From assembly GCA_039720395.1 (NCBI GenBank), contig JBBPBK010000110.1, forward strand, positions 1-64,000: 64,000 nucleotides of DNA, in the 5' to 3' direction. The notes beneath the pieces are model-generated. The model was not told the DNA's origin and made no database searches. It saw only the letters and a list, made by a program, of their open reading frames with translations. This document shows, one piece after another, positions 24,074-36,532 of the stretch. The position numbers and the translations under genes were made by a program. Source of the DNA: Liquidambar formosana. Taxonomy: Eukaryota; Streptophyta; Magnoliopsida; Saxifragales; Altingiaceae. Positions within the stretch are counted from its first letter, which is position 1. Each line of letters begins with the position of its first letter.

Positions 24074-25485
24074 CCAAAAAACCCAAATATCAAAAATGAA
24101 AATCGATAAAAAAAAAAAAAAAAAAAAAAAAAAACCCTAACTGTTTCCAAAACAAAGAACCCAAAAAATAAAAAATAAATACTTGAGTTATAGTTCATTA
24201 GAATCACACGATGTCGCAGGCTCACAGCTTAGTGCTCACAAACTCACGATCAGTCAATCACCTTGATGCCTTGACAAGTCGATGACTCTATGAAGATTGA
24301 GGAGTGAGGACTGTGTGACTACTGAGTAAGGTCATAGGGATTGAAGTGTCGATCCTTGGAGAAGAGGAAGACAAAGAAAACAGAGGATGAGTATTGGGTG
24401 TCGTAGGGTAGAAGTGTGAAACCGTGGAGATTGAAGAAGATAGGCTTAGGGTTTTTTGACTCTCTGAACGGTGGAATTGTAGAGGGGAGTGGGGACTAAG
24501 GGAGAAGGGATAGAAGAGAGGGTGAGTGGAAGATTGAGGGTGGAACTATTTAAGATTTGGAGGAGACAGGGTTAGGTTTAGGGTTTTTTTACGAGTGGGA
24601 AACGGCGAAGGGTAGAGAGGCAACAATAGAGGATAGGGATGAAATGGGATTAGGCCATTAGGGTTTCATGCATTTGCTTATATAACCCTTTGGTTTTAGA
24701 CGACGTCGTTTGGGGAGAATCGGTAATCAGCCTATAGCTTATATGAAGAATCAGTTTGGTTCGGTCGGTTTCGGTAATAAACTTAAGTGAACTGCAGACC
24801 GAACCGAAAACCAAAAAACTCTTATATATAAAACTGAACTGACCAATGTAGTGCAAGAAAACTGGCCAAAACTGGCCAGTTCGGTCCTCTTCGGTTTGGT
24901 TGGTTGGTTTTTTCGGTTTCCCTTTCATCCTTAACCAAGAATGTCGATCTTGCTTCGAAACCACGATTCCATGCTTCTTAGTGAGAATTGTAAGATTTGC
25001 AAGTCTCTTTCAAAAGAATCATATTTCTAATTAAGATGGAACCTTGTCAGGGAGGTGTTAAGTAGGACCACAAGCTCTAAAATTTTAGGAATCGTTTATT
25101 ATATAAAAGGTAATATATCCTTCTATGAATAAATTTTTTGATTTTTTTTTTTTGTAAAATGACCCCTTAATTTTATTCTATTTCTAATTTTGTTCCTCAA
25201 TTTTAGGATAAAATCATATTGGTAGTCATATTTCAATACTCAGTAGTTTGCTAAAAAAATTAGGAACATATAATGCTTTCTCTACATTAGTGCGGCTTCT
25301 CATAAGAAGACACCCATTTATTGCAAAAATTTATTTATTGAATTCCTCTATAATTCTACAAGGTTTTTATTTATTTATTAAAAAAAAATAGTGGAATTCT
25401 CTCTACAATTTCACCCACATGATATTATATTAGATAATGCAGCATATATATATATATATACACATATGGATCCGATCTCATAAAC

Positions 25486-26203
25486 TGTTAGTATCACATA
25501 CCAAGAGCAGTAGAAAATAAAAAATTTTCAGATTTGTGAAACCACATGATTAGGCATGATTTATATACAAGAAGGTTAGATATACCTAGTGTGTTCTTCT
25601 TCAATGTTTGTAGACTCAAGCACGTTGATGTCCAATGCCTCAAAGCTTGGTGAAATCTCCTCTGAGCTTCCTTCTATTGAACCCAACATGAACTAACGTA
25701 GATAACCAAGCCCTAAAGACCTAGCAGTCTTCTCCCTAAACCCTAACACTCTTGATAGCCGTATGGCTTGTGGGAGGTGGGAGCCTTTATCACTATCTCT
25801 TGCATCAAGTGACAAGCTATCTCTCATAATGAGATATACATATATAGAGTCCCATTAGGGTTAGGAAGGGATCATTAGGGTTTCCTACTTCTAGGCTACT
25901 AACACTTTCAAAATTATCCAATCAACTCTTTGATTTAAATGAAGAAAGTGATCAGTCATAATTTACTCCACTATAAGATTATAACTGCACTCCTATTATT
26001 GGAAATTATACTGAGGCCCTTTCATACTAAAATAAATTGCAAATTCACTCCCCACAAACCGATATCCATAAATGGTGTTTAGGTCTAAAGTATTGTCCAC
26101 CTAAAACCAATTTATTTCTTATATTCCTTGAACACCCAATTTACACTCTATTGATCACTGTCAAAATTATTTTCTCCAAAGAAATTTCAAAATAAATAAT
26201 TTT

Positions 26204-26252
<49 letters not shown>

Positions 26253-27219
26253 GGTTATGTTCCCATCAGCACGTGTTGATATAAGTTATATCAGCACCAT
26301 GCATTGGGGGTTGTACGCCTTGCATTGGTACCATGTATCTCATATCCCACTGATGCACAAGGTACAACTCCCAATGCGGGTGTTGATATAAGTCATATCA
26401 ACACGTGCTTACCTGATCATTATCATATATATATATATATATAAAATAAACATTAATTCAAACACTTTAATAAAACGACCATGCTCGAGTAACAGGGATC
26501 AATCTTGATAAATCATGTCAATGGGATATCTCTCATAGAGAGTGTGGTGACCTTATTGAGAAACTACGTTGAGTACGTTCTTATAGTGTCAATACCAACC
26601 ACCCAAGATATCGAGATATTGACCATACAAGACTTCACCATTGGTAAGTCAAAGTGCTTGATACTAACACTAGAGTCCTCTCAGGGTGAAGATTCATATC
26701 GAATTTAGGATATAAGAATCATATCAAAATGTAAGAGAATAATTAATTTAAATGTTCTTATGGTGATCCTACTCAATAAATTCTAAATACATTAATATAC
26801 TGACTTAGGGTCCACTACCCCCATGAGATCACTCCACTCAAACGTAACAGTCAAATATATTACAATCTTCGCAAATAAGTTATCCATATATATCACTGAC
26901 TGTGAGTCAATTTCAATTACATTAGATTGGCTAGTCTATATCTCTCTCGCATGTAATCTCAATTACATACATAGACTACCTTTAATGTAATTTTGGATTA
27001 GTGACCATATGGCCAATATCACAAACAAGAGTGGAAACTCAAAATAAAAGCATTTCATAAATTTCTCCAATTAATCCTATAATATCAACTATGGTGATAG
27101 ACTCCAACTTTTTTTAAATATTCTCATTCTTTTTTTGGTGAATTAAAGAATCCCATTCAAGAAGGAACAAATAATAATATTAATTTCAAAACCACACGTA
27201 TAATAATGAAAACCCAACA
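25486..27219 (-). mobile_element. Possible solo LTR carrying a MITE
   Basis: The stretch starts TGTTAGTATC and ends CCCAACA, giving TG...CA ends with inverted TGTTRG termini. It has the non-coding, moderately AT-rich texture of a plant LTR and contains the foldback element at 26251-26425. The flanking pentanucleotides (taaac and attgc) do not match, so a target duplication is not confirmed. No internal domain or primer site is seen nearby. Confidence 0.3.
26251..26425. mobile_element. Foldback MITE between (TA)n tracts, copy A
   Basis: Long imperfect inverted repeats meet in the middle. The left arm reads AGCACGTGTTGATATAAG then GCATTGGGGGTTGTAC, and the right arm is its complement. It lies between (TA)n at about 26205-26250 and (TA)n at about 26425-26443. 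Related copies are at 28818-28955 and 45160-45335, also beside TA repeats. Confidence 0.65.
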
Positions 27220-27698
27220 ATTGCTAAAATTTAACCAACACATAAAGAAAAATTGGTCCCAGTAAAGCATTTTAGAATTTACTCTAGAAGTCTTAATTGG
27301 CACAATAAATCCATGTGATTATGGAATGGCTTCACAGGTTTGCAAGGGAGAGGGATTGCTTGTGAAAAAGGGTGATAACTTGGAAGTATGATTAGGCCTG
27401 TGGTGGGTGGTGGACTAATGAGGTTAGGGGAAAAAGAACTCATGAAGTTGGCCTTTTGAAGATGATTATGCATGGGTTTAGAGTCACTTTGAGAGGTTTG
27501 TTAAGGGATTGGATTTCAAGGAGATCGTGTTGGTGAGATTTTGGAGGCAATTTGGTATGGGATGTAGGACAAAATTATAGGTAAATGGACTTAAATGAAA
27601 ATGATATGATATTACCATTTTGCCCCTTTAAAGTTTTTTAGTTATAAAGTAACAAAAGGGGCACTTTGGGATTTAAAAGAAAATAAAGATATTGAAAC

Positions 27699-27903
27699 GA
27701 GAGACCGAAGGCCTCCTGACCACGCCTCAGGAAGTGGAAATCCTGTGTTCGACTCTTGCCAACCCCTTGGGACCACCAGCACAAGGGTCTATGGTTCTCA
27801 TGGGCCTGGGGTTAACTAGTCCATGTGGGTTGTGGGGTCTTGTATGGGCCTGACATTTACCCATAAGGGGTTCCTCGTATAAGTAAAATAATAATAATAA
27901 TAA
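27699..27903 (+). mobile_element. tRNA-derived SINE
   Basis: A roughly 205-bp element with a box B-like TGTTCGACTC at about 27746-27755 and a less certain box A region near its start. A body containing CCTTGGGACCACCAGC and GGTTCTCATGGGCC follows, and then an A-rich (aat)n tail at about 27885-27902. The same body occurs in fragments at 1450-1545 and 1637-1760. The internal Pol III promoter and simple tail are SINE hallmarks. Confidence 0.65.
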
Positions 27904-28817
27904 GTGTATGACTACAAACCATATTTCTTTTAACCTTGAACAAATGCTTAACTAATTTGAAATCAATTTCGGGGGCCACCATCCAAGATACTGAATTAAA
28001 CAACAGTAGACGGGATAATTTTGGACACTTTTACAGATATCGATAGCCTATAATGAATACAAAGTAAAAAACACAATCATTATGTGTGTGCCACCAAAAA
28101 CAATACATCATTTTTCAAACACCTGGCATGTATTTGGGCGTGCTAAAAACATATAAGCCAACACTTTGTATGGAGGACGCCATAACAAAAAGTCAGCCCC
28201 AGACAAACATTAAAGCCAATATAGTGCCAATGACTTTTGTATATCACCATAATATTTTTTATCAGTGCATATCACCATGATATTGTAGGCTTGTAGCAAA
28301 CAATATAGCATAACACTTTAAAAAGAATTGAGCCATTGATATCTAGGGATTAATTTTTGGTTAACAAGAGTTGTTTATCGTTGTATGTTTGATATGTATT
28401 AATATGATTCAAGTTTGATTGTATTGTTTTTATTGTTGCGATTTTATCACATAATATCTTTATATAAACAATATATGTTCAATGGCTGGGTACGGGCATG
28501 CATGGAAACCCTATGGTTTCAGCCATGCATAGATATCTTCTCTATGGTTCAGCCACGCATCAAAGCCTATTAGGCTTGGCTCATGCCTGATACTTGGAAC
28601 TTGATTTATTAATATATATGGGGCATATGAATGTTAGTGGACTGTTTAATATTATTTATTCCGGCCATGAATGCTACAGTTTGTGCGGATGTTACCCACC
28701 TTCTCGTATGACTCTCTCATGGCCCGAACATAGTACTTGGATAAATATATATTTTTTTTTCCAAATTCTCTGCTGTGTATATTATTAATTATTTGGGGCG
28801 CTTGTAAAGAACATGCT

Positions 28818-28955
28818 AATTTTCTTATATCAACATCATGCATTGGGGGATTGTACCCTGTGCATAGATGGATTGTACTGTATAACCCACACATGCATGA
28901 GGTACAACCCCCAATGTGCATGGTGCTTATGTAACTTACATCAAGACCTATATAT
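28818..28955. mobile_element. Foldback MITE next to (TA)n, copy B
   Basis: It contains CATGCATTGGGGGATTGTAC and its inverted counterpart GTACAACCCCCAATGTGCATG, followed by a (TA)n run at about 28950-28960. It is the same family as copies A and C. Confidence 0.6.
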
Positions 28956-28965
28956 ATATATAGTT

Positions 28966-29317
28966 CCCTTCTTATGAGGCTAACCTAACGTAACTTTGCA
29001 TTAGGTCACCTTCCAAAACTCATACCTGTGACTCGTATTTTGCAAAACCCACCGTTGGATTAGATAGCCTTATCATGTAGCCATGTAGGTGATGCATGCC
29101 AAAAATCAAGTTGAAAATGATACTTGCTCATTTTGGACATTTATAGATGAAGCAGCTCTTAATCTCAAATCAACTTGATTTTTGGCATATATAACCCTTA
29201 TATGAAGCAGATCTAATCTAACGGTTGGCTTTGCAAAATTCAAGTCACGGGTAGACTTTTAGAGGGTGACCTAACGCAAAGTTATGTTAGGTTATCAATT
29301 AACCTCATAAGAAAGGA
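28966..29317. mobile_element. Palindromic MITE, second foldback family
   Basis: The left end, CTTCTTATGAGGCTAACCTAA, is mirrored at the right by an arm ending CCTCATAAGAAAGG. The inverted similarity extends inwards through GCATTAGGTCACC, TTTTGCAAAACCCACCGTTG and the CAAAAATCAAGTTGA block, so nearly the whole element is self-complementary. It is non-coding. A diverged relative lies at 40120-40385. Confidence 0.65.
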
Positions 29318-30213
29318 CTCGTTTTGACTCTTATACGAGCCCCGCTTCACCGCCATGGTTGAAATTCATAGTCATAGACGCCATCACATATCAATCACGG
29401 TCATTATGGTCATGGCCATCTCGTCACACCTCCGGTGAGATGCAACGTTTTGCATGAAATAAAGGTAAAAAAATCCAAAACAAATCATGGAAAAATAAGA
29501 AAGATAAAAGTAATGGCATTGGAAGCATAAAACAGGCAAAATAAAAATCTAGAAAAAATAAAATCCGTTAAAAGCATCAAATTAGGTAGTAGTGTGCTCT
29601 ATTAGTTATAAGAAACCTTCAGCTCTCATATATAGAATATAAGATATCTAAATCAAATTGCATCCCAATGGGTCATTTGATAAATCAAGAAGGTAGAAAA
29701 AGAAGAGTAGAATATATTTCTATAAAATTATTCAAATTAAAAAAAAAGGGGGGGGGGGGGCAAAATGCCCCTTTTTTTAAAAATTATTCTTAAAGTGTCC
29801 CACCTTAAAAATAAAAGGCAAGGAAAAGTGCCCAAGTCTTTTTAATTAGAACTTAGAAGTCATATAAGACTTAAAGTCTTAGCTCCAAGAAGTCGAAGGG
29901 GCGATGAAGACCATCTCAAACTACCCTTTGCAACTCTTTATTTTTTATTTTTTATTTTTTATTTGTTGCGTGGAGATCACCTTTGCAATTTTTGAGACAG
30001 CAAGAGAAGACAACAACTACACAGATCCAGTGCTCCACTCAGTCGACAACCACACCAGACCACCAGTCAAACAGATGTGGACTAGTAGACAAGCTCCACA
30101 GTAGTTGACCACCACTCGACCACATCCTCAACACCAATCGACCAAGTCCACACCAGTAGGTAAGTCAATCCAAAGTATAAAATTTCATTTCAACGTATCG
30201 TTTCGTTCATCCC

Positions 30214-30247
<34 letters not shown>

Positions 30248-31051
30248 AAAGAAAGAGACGTTTCTTAATGTTTCCAGAAATGCAGGAAAAATTAGGGAAC
30301 ACTTGAAAGTTGAAACATAAACTCAAATGCATTTATATATAAGATAAGTGTATTAAATGATTAATTGAATAGTTTTCTGCATCTAGACCCATCCAAAACA
30401 CATTAATTAATCATGTTGTATAAATTCTTAAAATTTTGTTTTGTACCAAAAACCTTAATATTAATTTCAACATAACTTTAATAATTAATTTATATTAATG
30501 TTGGCACAAAACATATTTTTCTTAATTAATATAAAATAATTCAAATGTTTTTTAGGTACAAAACACATTATTATTTATAAATCAATGTTTATTTGTTGGG
30601 TGCAAATTAATTACACAATGTTTAGGGGTATACACTTTTCTTTCTCTTCTTTTTTTTTTTTCATTTTTTGCTAAGACGTGGTATATGGTTTTCACTTATC
30701 ACTTTATCAGTGGTAAGTCAATAACTTTGTCCATGGAAGGGTCAAACACGAGTCAAGAAAAAAAAATTGAAAAAAAAAAAGGGAAAAGAAAACTAAAAAA
30801 AGAGGGAAAAGAGTCAAACACAAAGTGAGTCTGTCGTGACTCTTCGGCTCTTCCGGACTTCTCTCCACTCTCATATGCATACAGCCCATAGCAAGGAATT
30901 CTCAACTCTGATTTCAAACCAAGCAAGGTCGACGGGGGTGAGGAAACGCCATGGGAGAGGCAACGCCGGCGGTGAGGAGCTTTGATTTCAGCCTCTCACA
31001 AGGCATAATGACAATGAAATCTGAAATCTGATGATGGCGGTGATGAGCGTA

Positions 31052-32000
31052 GAGAATCTCCTAAAGAGGTAGCAAATTGTTATTTACTACCTTAGGTGGC
31101 ATTTTGGTGCCTCCTTTAAAAATGGGAGCTCCAAGAAAGGTAGTAACCATTAATATTTAAATATTATTTAGTACTTGCAAATGGACGGTGTGGATGTACA
31201 AACCCATCCCCTACTTGCATATCTTAGCCACAAACGACCTCCTCAACTCACATTCTCTCTCTGCTCCATCTCTTCACGACCAAACCTATCTCACCCCTAT
31301 GCAGACCAACATTCTCTCTCTCTGAGCCCTCATTCTCCTCATAGATCCAACACATTCTCTCTCTGATCTCTCTTTCTCCTTACCTTCGACCAAACCCATC
31401 CCACCCATGGGCATGACTCCCCCTCTCCCCGTTATCTTCTTAGCCTTGAACGTGAGAACAACCATGGTAATGGTGAGTTTCAGAGAAATCTGTGTCAGTG
31501 ACCAATGCCCCTCCAACCCACGTTCTCTCTCCGATCAAAGGAAACCACTTCCCAATCACCAGTGAGTTTCTTTTCTTTTCTTGATGTTAATTTTTTTGGT
31601 TTAATTTTGCAAATAATTTCCACTTATTCCTTTTTCTTTTTCTTTTTTTGTTGGGATGCATCTGTGTCAGTGAACCACCACTGTTGTGAGTTTTCTACGG
31701 CGACGATGATGAAATGATGAAAGATTGTAGATGGTTCTTGGATTTTTTGGTTATGACTGTTGAAGGCTTTGGCACAAATCAAATTCAATTTTTTACACCC
31801 AAACAAAGATTTGCTACCTTCTCTGTCTCACTACAGATTTGAAGAGAGAGAAAATGGTAGCTTTTTTCTTTGTTTGTTTGTTTGTTTTTTTGTTTTTGTT
31901 TTTGTTTTTGTTTTTTTGTACTTTGCTCCCATTGTTGGAGGTCTCAAAAGAGGGTAGGAGGTAGCAAATATGAAGTTGCTACCTCTATTGGAGATGTTCT
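31052..32000. mobile_element. Non-autonomous element with 40-bp inverted ends
   Basis: The left end reads GAGAATCTCCTAAAGAGGTA, followed by GCAAATTGTTATTTACTACC. The reverse complement of the right end reads AGAACATCTCCAATAGAGGT, followed by AGCAACTTCATATTTGCTACC. The interior has CT-rich leader-like sequence and no conserved frame. The superfamily is unclear (PIF/Harbinger or Mutator); no target duplication was confirmed. Confidence 0.45.
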
Positions 32001-33468
32001 TAGATCTTAGACTCTGATATTTGTCTCGAACCACTGCCTGTGCCTCGACTAATTTTGAAGTGTTTCGTACGAAACACAACAAAACGGATCGAGACGCAAC
32101 GAAACACAAATGAATCGTTGAAACGTCGGATTCCAATGAAGTTTTATCTCGCTCCCCCATGAAACCGAAACATTTCGCACGAAGCGAAATGAAATTTAAT
32201 ACCTTGAGTCAATCTTCTTCTTCTTCTACACTTGATATCAATCGTATGGTGGTGGGTTTGTCCTGTTAGTACCCTAGTTTTTGCTGTCGAAAGTCGAATA
32301 TGAGCTATATTGCTCAGAGGAATAAAGGCAATATGGGGAAAAAGTAAGGATAGAGTCACAAAAATAATTGGAATTCGTCACCCAGGTTGTCTTGGCGATA
32401 TCTCGGCAAGATCAGAACGAGATATCGGCGAGACAACCTTGATAAGAACTTGCTGAGATATTCAATAATGTTGCAACATCTCATAACGCTAGGCTTTGAG
32501 ATCATGACATCACGGTTTCACCCGTGACTTTGAACCATGTTCACTGCCCCAACCCAGCCCTACTCTTGCTTTGTGCTTATAAGCATTAAACATTCATAGA
32601 CTGGGTGAGAATCTAAATGGTATAGGCAAGTGGTGCCCTGGGTAGATTTTGCCTTGGGTCAAAGTCACTAGAAACAAATGGGTAGGCTAACCCAAGGTAT
32701 AAGTCCTCAAAAACATGTAGTAAGTAAGACTAGAGCTCCTTGGGTGAAAGTGCCTAAAGCCTTCAAGGAAAACACTTGAAATGAGTGTGGGTTTGGTACT
32801 GAGTTAGAAGAATTGCATTGAGACATGCAATGAACATCATTTGAAGTCTATTCTGGTTGCATTATGGCATGTAATTATATATGATTATGGAATCTTGCAT
32901 GATATCAGTCCTATCGTTATTGTTAGGACTTGGTCCATTGAATTGTACAGTTGCATAAATATGTTTGTTAGAGACATATTTATATATGTTTGTATTGCTT
33001 TCCATGGGAATTAAATCCTAATAGGTTTTAAACTTGTACCTATTGTTTTTTAGATTACGCAAATGGTGGAAATAGTGAAATTTTTTTAGAAAATGTAGAA
33101 AATTATTTTCAAATGTGGTTTTCTTCTACAGACCCGAAAGACAGTGGTCGATAAAAAATAAAAAATAAAAAACTCACCAAGAGATAAATTAAATTAAATT
33201 TTTAGTGATTTAACCTATTAAACTTCATCAACACATATTTTAAAAATCCTGTTGCAAATGCTTCCACTTAATTACATTTTATTGTAATTATACTTCCAAA
33301 TAAATTGAGATAAGATTATGGTAACTTGGATTTAAAGTTTAGTTTCCAAAAAATTGTGGTTGGTGTCTTAATTCCTACAATTGAGTTCTCCATAAATCTC
33401 ATTTTACCTAGCGGAATGAATTTGATAGGGGCATACAGAATTGAGTTTTTCTGACAAAGGATTAGATT

Positions 33469-34121
33469 AAATAGTAAACGTACTTTTATACAAACATCAT
33501 ACTTTTCCAAGATTACGATACGAGTTTACCTTATGAGGAATCTTATTTTACGCAAGACAGAGGTTCAAACCTTGAGATATGAATTTTGCATTGCACAAGC
33601 ATTGTAAATTCCATGGAATCTTATTTCACGTAAATTTTGTTATTAATTCCTTTTGCCTCAAATTTTGAATTTGGGGTTAGAATAAATTTTCAAGATTTTA
33701 CAACATGCTCTATTTTTTCTGATAAATACAAAATTATATTAATACTTAATACATAACCAAAACAAGAAAAAGTCTTGGAACGCACGTTTTATCATTAAAT
33801 AATAAATAGTAAACGTACTTTTATACAAACATTATAGATTTCCAAGATTAAGATGCGAGTTTACCTTATGAGGAATTTTATTTTATGCAAAACAGAGGTT
33901 CAAACCTTGAGATATGAATTTTGCATTGCACAAGCATTTTAAATTTCATGGAATCTTATTTCACGTAAATTTTGTTATCAAATCCTTTTGCCTCATGTTT
34001 TGAAATTCGGGGTTAGAATAAATTTTCAGGATTTTACAATGTGCTCTATTTTTTATGATAAATACAAAATTATATTAATACTTAATACAAAACCAAAACA
34101 AGAAAAAGTCCCAGAACACAC
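33469..34121 (+). repeat. Direct duplication with 335-bp period
   Basis: Copy 1 (33469-33786) and copy 2 (33804-34121) start with aaatagtaaacgtactttta and stay collinear throughout. Shared blocks include gagtttaccttatgagga, caaaccttgagatatgaatt and aaaattatattaatacttaa. Differences are scattered point changes, so the duplication is moderately old. Confidence 0.85.
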
Positions 34122-34579
34122 GAAGTATACAATATCTCAACCTATATTATTATCCAAAATATCCGAAAAAGTGTGCCACCCTCAAAAAAAGAGGAGGGGT
34201 GGACAACAAGTGAAAGATGGATCTCAAGAAAGACTCTTAGCTTAGATACAATTAGCTCTTCATTTAAAATAGAAAATAAAAAATAAATTTATTTCTCTCT
34301 TTCCACACAATTGAAGGCAGTACAACAAGAACAGCCCTGGTGATATATTGCACCTACTCAGAAAAATGCTCTACTAGCTTTTTGATACCGTAAAATGAAC
34401 ATTACAAACTTGTTGCATTAACAGTGAGCCACTGAGCAAAAATCCCTCGAACATATAATGACATTCAAACTATCCCTCTTGTATTTAGAATAATGAACTA
34501 CAACCATAGTAGTGAACTCTAATTGGCTATCAGGCCGTGCTCCCTAGCCCCTAGGCTTATGCCATTAATATTTCATGGG

Positions 34580-34613
<34 letters not shown>

Positions 34614-35075
34614 AATAGTTGAATTTACTACCATACTGTATCTGATTCAAGACATGTTATATTTCAGTCTAGCCGGCCCAACAAAATAATAATATTGAAG
34701 ACAATCTGTAAAAACTCTTCAAAGTAGAAGGAGAACAAATGTTTACCAGAATGGCATCTGGGTTATCTACTTGAGCTTGGTTGGTACCCTAATCCATCTC
34801 CTTTAGCATAAGAGTGAATGAGCCTTTGAAACTTCGCTGATAAGTCTTGATAAGATTGGGTATCTGATGGATGTACTTGTCTAATTGCAGTCCTTGAATG
34901 TTCCATTGTAAGTTCTGAAGCATCAAGGCTCTCCTGATTGCATCTATAAAAAATGCCAGAAAATTACTAAAAATGAAATTCTAAGCGAACAAAGTAGGAA
35001 ATCAACAAACTTCTAGGTAGATGGTATTCAAAATTAGGGTTAGGGTTTGATGGGAGATTATGGAGAAGAAGATAA

Positions 35076-35078
<3 letters not shown>

Positions 35079-35119
<41 letters not shown>
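35079..35119. repeat. (GA)n microsatellite
   Basis: About twenty GA units seen directly. Confidence 0.95.
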
Positions 35120-35122
<3 letters not shown>

Positions 35123-36261
35123 GTAAAATTGGTTAAGAGGCTTAATCATCCCTTACTAACTTATTACTATAATTTATATAAGAGAGAACTATAGATGACA
35201 ATAATACCTTTTGCTAATAACATGGATAATTAGGTAGTAAATCTTAACACTCCCCCTCAAGCTGGAGCATACATATAAAAAAAACCCCAGCTTAAATGTC
35301 AGCTGTTAAAATGGAGCACGAACCAAAGGCTTCATGAGAATATCACCAAGTTGAGCTTCGTGAGAATATCACCAAGATGATGAACAAAGCGAACATAAGG
35401 ACTCATAATTACTGTTGATTACCATCAATTTCCACATCTCCATGTTTAATTGTGATCAACACAGTAGCCAAAATCCTACCGCCATGATATGTGCTGCTCA
35501 ATTAACGCCCAAACAAGGCACGAAGAGGATAAAAAACAGATGGATCATATTGCTTAGTAATTAACTAATATTGTTCCCTATTAAGGGACCAAACCATCTG
35601 CACTCAAACTCAGAAACAGGTCTTAGCCAAACAGGTTTCCTGTTTTTCTGTATTCAAAACACATTTTTCAACCTGGGAAACCAAACTTTTATTGTTTTTG
35701 TTCTGGAAACTGTCCTCAACTTAACTTGCCAAATGAGTTTCAGCGTTGAAAACACCTTAAAAACAGCTTTTTGTACTTGTTTTTCAAAACATGTTTCTTG
35801 AGAAATGAATTCATAAAACGCAACTGAACATGCCCATGCATGGTTCAAAGTCTCGGTCTCGGTCATCTCGTCGCATTTCGGGTGAGATGCAACTTTATCC
35901 ATGAAACAATGTTAAAAAATATTCAAAAAAATGATAGAAAAATTAGAAAAAATATGACAATCACATTGGAAACATCAAATAAGCAAAACAAATAACTTAA
36001 GATATGTATTATAGTAAAAAAACATTAAAACAGGCGCTGATGTTGGTATAATATAATATAAAAATACACAATGTTTAATAAGTATATTTTTTTGAAATAA
36101 GAGGCATGGTTATTTTCTATTACTATATTGGAAACAAGTTATTAAAAAGAGAAAAACATATTTAAGACAACTTATATAAATAGATTATAAATTACAAACT
36201 ATCACTTTTCTTTTTAAAAGGACTTAATTGTTAACTAAAGATAAATCATTTTTTAAAAATA

Positions 36262-36532
36262 CTCCCACCGTCCCACAGAGATAGGTTATTTTTGCCACTA
36301 TTTTGTCCCAAATTGTTTGTCCACTTTGAAAAGTTAAATCACAAATTTTTTCAACTTTCCCATACTATCCTTTGTGATTTCAATAATTACTTTTAACACA
36401 AAACCCAATACCAAGTAGTTGAGGGTATTTTTGAAAAGATGGAGTTTAATAAATAACAAGTCAATACAATAATAATTTTTTTTAAATAGCGTGTTTTGTC
36501 AAACATGGCCTATCTTTTGTGGGATGGGAGAG
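36262..36532. mobile_element. Stowaway-like MITE
   Basis: The left end CTCCCACCGTCCCACAGAGA is mirrored by the right end, which reads TCTTTTGTGGGATGGGAGAG. TA flanks both sides (36260-36261 and 36533-36534). The 271-bp length and TA target fit Tc1/mariner MITEs. The adjacent (TA)n run at about 36533-36550 makes the exact right boundary slightly uncertain. Confidence 0.75.

Larger units (their letters stand above)
20590..24933. mobile_element. Inverted pair of truncated hAT transposons
   Basis: Two copies of the 5' part of one hAT element face each other. The left copy runs 20590-22570 (+) and the right copy 24933-22571 (-). Both outer ends read GGATGAAAGGGAAACC. Both continue through the same CCGAACC-type repeats, the same TATATAAGCAAATGCATGAA block, the same T-rich leader and the same BED-finger transposase start. 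The right copy extends about 315 bp further into the transposase, forming an unpaired loop (22571-22885) between two arms of about 2 kb. Neither copy has a 3' end, and I see no matching 8-bp target duplication at the outer ends. Confidence 0.85.
24934..31051. other. Repeat-rich intergenic region
   Basis: No gene is supported. Listed separately are a possible LTR, a SINE and three foldback elements. Around 29340-29560 is a stretch ('catctcgtcacac..ggtgagatgcaac') that recurs diverged at about 35850-36000, showing a dispersed repeat. There is a poly(A) run at about 30214-30243 and long A/T-rich tracts. The remaining frames are short and low in complexity. Confidence 0.55.
32001..36261. other. 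Intergenic region, no gene seen
   Basis: AT-rich spacer with a 335-bp-period duplication at 33469-34121 and microsatellites at 34580-34613 (TG/GA) and 35079-35119 (GA). Around 32380-32545 and 35850-37230 are stretches rich in ctcggcgagat-like words ending in GGTTCAAAGTC-like motifs, probably ends of an old DNA-transposon family. No supported coding sequence. Confidence 0.5.

Noticed and set aside
28652..28937. Frames of 64-89 residues on both strands
   Set aside because: They lie within or across the foldback MITE copy B and have no conserved features.
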